A stretch of DNA of 64,000 nucleotides. It comes from Chamaecrista fasciculata (Eukaryota > Streptophyta > Magnoliopsida > Fabales > Fabaceae). Of this stretch, positions 60,127 through 64,000 are shown in pieces. Numbering within the stretch: position 1 is the stretch's first letter; every line of letters starts with the position of its first letter. The translations under genes and the position numbers were made by a program. Location of the stretch: NCBI GenBank assembly GCA_003254925.1, contig QANZ01046144.1, forward strand, positions 69,549-133,548, in the 5' to 3' direction. The notes beneath the pieces were generated by a model. It saw only the letters and a program-made list of their open reading frames with translations, did not search any database and was not told where the DNA came from.

Positions 60127-61692
60127 ATGCCAAGAGAAGGAGATCCTCTTGTTGTTGGGCGTGTGATAGGAGATGTATTGGATCCATTTACGAGGTCAGT
60201 TTCCATGAGAGTTGTTTACAGCAACAACAGAGAAGTCATGAATAGTCGTGAACTAAGACCTTCTCAAATTGTCAATCAACCAAGGGTTGAAGTTGGTGGA
60301 AATGACCTTCGTACTTTTTACACTTTGGTATGGATTCTACAATATATATTTACAGAATTACATTTTAATTAGGATAAATTACACTTTGGTATTTTGTAAT
60401 TTGGTCATATTTCACTTTGGTATCCTGTGGTTTAAAAAATGACATTTTGGTATCCTATAGTAACACTTTGGTTCCTTTTGAGGTATTTTGTAATTTTAAT
60501 CATAACAAATTTTACAAAAATTACATATTGACCCCAAAAAAATTTTAAAGTTTTCATTTTAGTCCTTAGATAATATATATCCAGGAACTTATTTGTAATT
60601 TTTTGAAAAGTATAATTTACCCTTTTAATTATGGGCTGTGCTGGAGCGTTATTTTTTTTTGACCGATCTCAAAGTAAAATATACCGAAACTAAACGGCTC
60701 GAGCACGCACTCGAATTTTCAATAGAGTTTCCACTTTAATTATTATACGGTGTGTTTTCTCGAGAATTACTAAAAAAACTTACAAAAAATCCAAACCCTT
60801 AACTATATATATGACTTAATACATCTGCAAACACTTACTTAGTTGGTTAGTTAACCTTGCTTTTATTCTTGGTTGATATGTGTAATATCTTGTTTGCTAA
60901 TTAATGCCTTTCTAGCTAGTTACTTGGTCCCTATTTTCCTATACCTTTATCTGTTTTGTTTTATATGAATATGTGTATATGCATTACATATATATATTCG
61001 AGGCATCTGAAACGTATCGATTTTATCTGTGGTGTGGTGGTTACTATAATATATGCAGGTAATGGTGGACCCTGACGCACCTAGCCCGAGTGATCCAACC
61101 TTGAGAGAGTATTTGCATTGGTGAGTCATGACGCACTCAAAGCTAGAGAACCTTTAGATTGGTTATAAACTTTGACAATTAGAATCAGTTTTATTTTATT
61201 TTCTTACGTCATCAGAAAATAAAAATTAAAGGTATATCGTATTTTTTTTTTCAACTTTGTCTCTTTTAATGGATATACCTAATGCCTTTAGGTTGGTAGC
61301 GGACATTCCAGGAACTACAGGAGCAAGCTATGGTAATAAGCATATACCATTTCTTTTTTACCTTTTCAGTTTAACTTCGGCTAAATTATCATTATCTCCT
61401 TCAAATATATAATAGTATTATTGATATATGATTAATTGGTATTATATATAATATTATTGTACGTACAGGACAAGAGATCGTGTGCTACGAGAGTCCACGA
61501 CCAACGATGGGGATTCATCGTATTGTGTTTGTGTTATTTCTTCAATTGGGAAGACAAACTGTGTATGCTCCTGGATGGCACCAAAACTTCAACACTCGAG
61601 ATTTCTCTGAGCTCTACAATCTTTTACCAGTTGCAACTGTCTACTTCAATTGCCAACGAGAAAATGGTACTGGTGGAAGGAGAGCAGCATAA
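60127..61692 (+). CDS. FT: FT-d: FLOWERING LOCUS T-like PEBP protein, complete but diverged
   Basis: Exons 60127-60327, 61059-61120, 61292-61332 and 61469-61692, giving 175 codons plus stop; exon 2 and 3 lengths are canonical. Tyr85 (LREYLHW) and Gln140 are FT-type. Compared with FT-a, exon 4 differs at five bases that I can see, four of them changing residues: V to M in PTVGIHR, R to L in LFRQLGR (FT Arg126), R to H in segment B (GWRQN to GWHQN, FT Arg139), and S to N in QRESG. As in FT-a, the conserved YNLGLPVA is YNLLPVA. It could be a weakened, neutral or altered florigen paralog; sequence alone does not decide. Intron 1 holds the one-armed foldback insertion shared with FT-b. Confidence 0.93.
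60372..60622. mobile_element. One-armed foldback element in FT-d intron 1
   Basis: Orthologous to the insertion in FT-b (46136-46395), with small deletions (for example around tatcctatagtaac). Not in FT-a. Confidence 0.7.
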
Positions 61693-62010
61693 CACTAATA
61701 ATTTAATACATGGGGCATAACTTTCTTACTCCAAATTTTAGAGACGAAAAATGAAATTTTGCCTCATGTATTAATAATAATATTAATGATTACATCAAAT
61801 AAGACACTTCTTGGTTCGCTTACTAGCTAATAAGAATATGTACGAACCTCTTCAATATATGGCTTCATATATTTGGAGCTATGATATGGCTCTCAACTAC
61901 TATGTATGTTTTTCTTTGTCTATCTATATCAGTATATTTAAATGAAATACTTTCGTTTTGTGTCTTATTTGAATAAAGTGAGATCCTCGAATAAAATAGT
62001 GTAAATGAAA
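61693..62010 (+). other. FT-d 3' UTR and flank
   Basis: Almost the same as 45298-45640. Homology stops near gtgtaaatgaaatac, after which new sequence (attagtcacatacaaaag) follows; in FT-a the same point leads into the FT-b promoter. Confidence 0.75.
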
Positions 62011-62149
62011 TACATTAGTCACATACAAAAGAAGGTCTCATCAACCCAAATTCCAAAATGTGATTCACCTTCGATGCTAAAGTTAGAATATAGATCAGAG
62101 TGTGGGAGTAAATTTTTCTGTGGAAATGAGAATGGTTACCTGAGAATGT

Positions 62150-62505
62150 GTGTCTTCTTGTATTTATCCTCCTCCCCTTTTGGTCTCATGTCTTTTACTC
62201 AAGTTGCAAATTTGGTTTCGTATCACTTTTGGTCAAGTTATAAAATCGATCTTATATCTTTGCAAAAAATTTTACCGTCAATCCCATCTGAGACCAATTC
62301 TGCAACCTGATCAAAATATATAAGGTAAATTTAGCAACATGAACCAGAGATATGAGACTGAAATTGTAATATGGGACAAAATCTACAACCTGAGCAAAAA
62401 ATATGAGACAAAAAATACAACAAAAAATATTTATGGGACCAAATTAAGACTTAAACAAAAGTTATGAGATCAAAAATTCAATTTAATCTTTTAATTTTAA
62501 TTAAG
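62150..62505. mobile_element. Foldback element, copy 3 ('ggtcccatatctttgcaaaa' family)
   Basis: tttggtctcatgtctttta ... aagttatgagatcaaaaatt; same palindromic family as 2757-3165 and 15790-16255, more degraded. Non-coding. Confidence 0.6.
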
Positions 62506-62819
62506 TGTTTTTATACAAATTAAACAAAATATATACATATATTATATATATAATATTAATTTAATATATATAACATAATAATTTTATCAAAAAAAAAAAA
62601 GTCGGCCCCCCCTCCCACTAATTCCTGGCTCCGTCCCTGCTTCTAGGGAAGTTCTTTTAACAGATGAGGTGGCCATACTCACTGCAATATAAAAAAAATA
62701 CCAAGAGCATTTGAGTACTAACGTGAGATAAAAAAAAATAAAAGAAAAGAAAATACACTAACAAATACTTGGTCATGTTCAGAAATCCCAAAATCAGACA
62801 GTTCAGTCATGTGAGATGA

Positions 62820-63318
62820 ACCCAGAAGATGATGAGATGAACCCAGAAGATGAAGACGTGCTTAACCTTAGTGAACCACTGAAGCGAAGAAATGCAAAGA
62901 TGATGAGGCGACGACGACGAGGCGACAACGACGACGACTGAAGCGAAGTGAAGAAAAAGTAACGGCGAAGAGTCGAAGACTGAAGAAATTAGGGTTGGGA
63001 ATATGAAAGAGGAGAAGTGAAATTGTGAAAATGAAGTGGAGGGAGATTAGTCTAATTAGAAGAAGCGAAGGCCAAAAGTCTAGAGTTTAGGGTTTTAATT
63101 TTAATTATATGTATATATAATTTTTTTTTTTAAAATAAGGTGGGCTGACTCACTAACTCACCAACTCACTCGAGCTAGCCCACCGCGAGCCGCGAGCTAA
63201 GTGAGCCAACCCACTCGAGCTAAAATTTTTGGCGAGCCAGATTTTCTCAACTCGGCTCGCCAAATTTGGTGGGCTAAACGAGTCAGTCCACCGGGCCCGG
63301 CTCACTTTGACAGCTCTA
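62820..63318. mobile_element. hAT-type element related to 26097-26623
   Basis: The right end GGCTCACTTTGACAGCTCTA (63299-63318) and arm wording gagctagcccaccgcgagcc match the MITE at 26097-26623. The expected left end TAGAGCTGTC is not seen; the left part (62820-63060) is instead rich in gatgatgag/gacgacgac. Probably a longer relative with a lost left end; the start is approximate. Confidence 0.55.
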
Positions 63319-63689
63319 AATAATGTTTATGATCTAATAACTGGTCTAATTTTATTTTTCATTGAATAATAAATTGTGTTCATTAGTTTCTTGCCGTGGT
63401 TTTCATTTTGTCGAAACAAAACAAACACCTAAATGTCACGAAAAAAAATAAAACACCTAATTTTTTTAATTAATTAAGAATGATAATAAATAATCTCATT
63501 AGAATTTTCAAATTTCCGATCACGTGAACGACGATAACCAGGGCTTAGCTCAGCTCAAAAAGCTAAAACCCCAATTTCGTGATCTACAAACCGACATCAA
63601 AACCCTTTAACCACCTCAACATAGCATAGAGATCTCTCTTCTTCTTCTCTCTTCTTCTTCTTCCTCTTCACCTCTCAATCTCATACACT
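63319..63689. other. Promoter and leader of the last gene
   Basis: AT-rich, then a CT-rich leader (tctctcttcttcttctctct) typical of a plant 5' UTR directly before the start codon at 63690. No gene seen. Confidence 0.5.
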
Positions 63690-64000
63690 ATGAGAAGAGC
63701 ATCGACTCTCGCATCCTCTCTTTTCTCCAGAACGATCGCCACCGCCCACGGTGGAGCCGCTTCCTCCTCCGCCGTTCAAAGCCGTCTCCTCCAGGCGGCT
63801 CTCTATGGCAGCAGCACAGGCAATACAGAATTTCGCCGGCGATGGTTTTCCTCTCTATTCGGCTCATTCACTGGAACTCGCACGCAAGTCGCATCTGTAG
63901 GCGTCGCCGGAGCTCTGGTTGCGGTAGTCGCGGCCACTTCTATTTCTCAAGAAGTCTATGCAAAGGAGCCTCCGTCGCCGGAAGTTCTTCCAAAGGAGGT
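63690..64000 (+). CDS. 5' part of a mitochondrial GST-fold / prostaglandin E synthase 2-like protein (partial)
   Basis: Open from ATG 63690 to the window end (103 codons). The N terminus is rich in Arg, Ser and Ala (MRRASTLASSLFSRTIATAH) with an RRWFSS site, as in mitochondrial presequences. Residues about 66-86 (VASVGVAGALVAVVAATSIS) form a membrane segment, followed by QEVYAKEPPSPEVLPKEV, wording I associate with plant GST-family / PGES2-like proteins in which a glutaredoxin-like CPFC domain follows. That catalytic part lies beyond the window, so the family call is from memory of the N terminus and is moderate. It is certain that a protein-coding first exon starts here. Confidence 0.6.
   Translation, partial: MRRASTLASSLFSRTIATAHGGAASSSAVQSRLLQAALYGSSTGNTEFRRRWFSSLFGSFTGTRTQVASVGVAGALVAVVAATSISQEVYAKEPPSPEVLPKE

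Overview
The window is nuclear DNA from a eudicot flowering plant. The evidence is spliced genes with GT/AG introns, plant-specific families (FT-type PEBP genes, an ATL RING-H2 protein, type-I pectin methylesterases, an IBR3-type peroxisomal acyl-CoA dehydrogenase) and AT-rich intergenic DNA full of plant transposon remnants. The species cannot be fixed from the sequence. There is one 233-base run of N (27916-28148) and five single-N joins (37749, 47091, 55862, 56478, 59278), so this is a draft scaffold.

Layout. 1-7 kb: transposon-rich DNA around one intronless gene, an ATL-type RING-H2 E3 ligase (3549-4436, +). 7.1-9.7 kb: an internally deleted Copia LTR retrotransposon about 70 bp beyond the stop of the next gene. 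9.8-17.3 kb: two tandem pectin methylesterase genes with inhibitor pro-domains (PME-A with 3 exons, PME-B with 2, both -). 19.4-25.3 kb: a complete 17-exon IBR3 gene (-, 822 codons by my splice model, C-terminal AKL peroxisomal signal). 26-34 kb: a repeat zone with a hAT MITE, a partial IBR3 pseudogene, and a very young 4.2-kb non-coding LTR retrotransposon (LARD-like, LTRs differing at one position, TSD GTTGA) splitting that pseudogene.

34-62 kb: an expanded FLOWERING LOCUS T locus. FT-a (41465-45297) and FT-d (60127-61692) have all four exons. FT-b (45891-46901) has exons 1-2 only. FT-c (59052-59252) has exon 1 only and is cut 25 bases later by a single N. Upstream DNA is also duplicated: non-coding islands near 34.4-40.3 kb recur in order near 49.8-57.9 kb, each copy carrying different insertions (LINE and MITE in one; foldback elements in the other). 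A 2.1-kb MULE-like element sits in FT-a intron 1. FT-a and FT-d are most alike in exon 4 plus 3' flank, while FT-b and FT-d are nearly identical from promoter to exon 2, which suggests tandem duplication plus gene conversion.

63.7-64 kb: the first exon of a gene on + encoding a mitochondrial-type N terminus (probably a GST-fold / prostaglandin E synthase 2-like protein), cut by the window end.

The genes do not form one pathway. The PME pair acts on wall pectin, IBR3 on peroxisomal conversion of indole-butyric acid to auxin, the ATL protein in ubiquitination, and the FT cluster in flowering-time signalling. The most unusual content is the FT array and the dated stack of insertions and copies around the IBR3 pseudogene.
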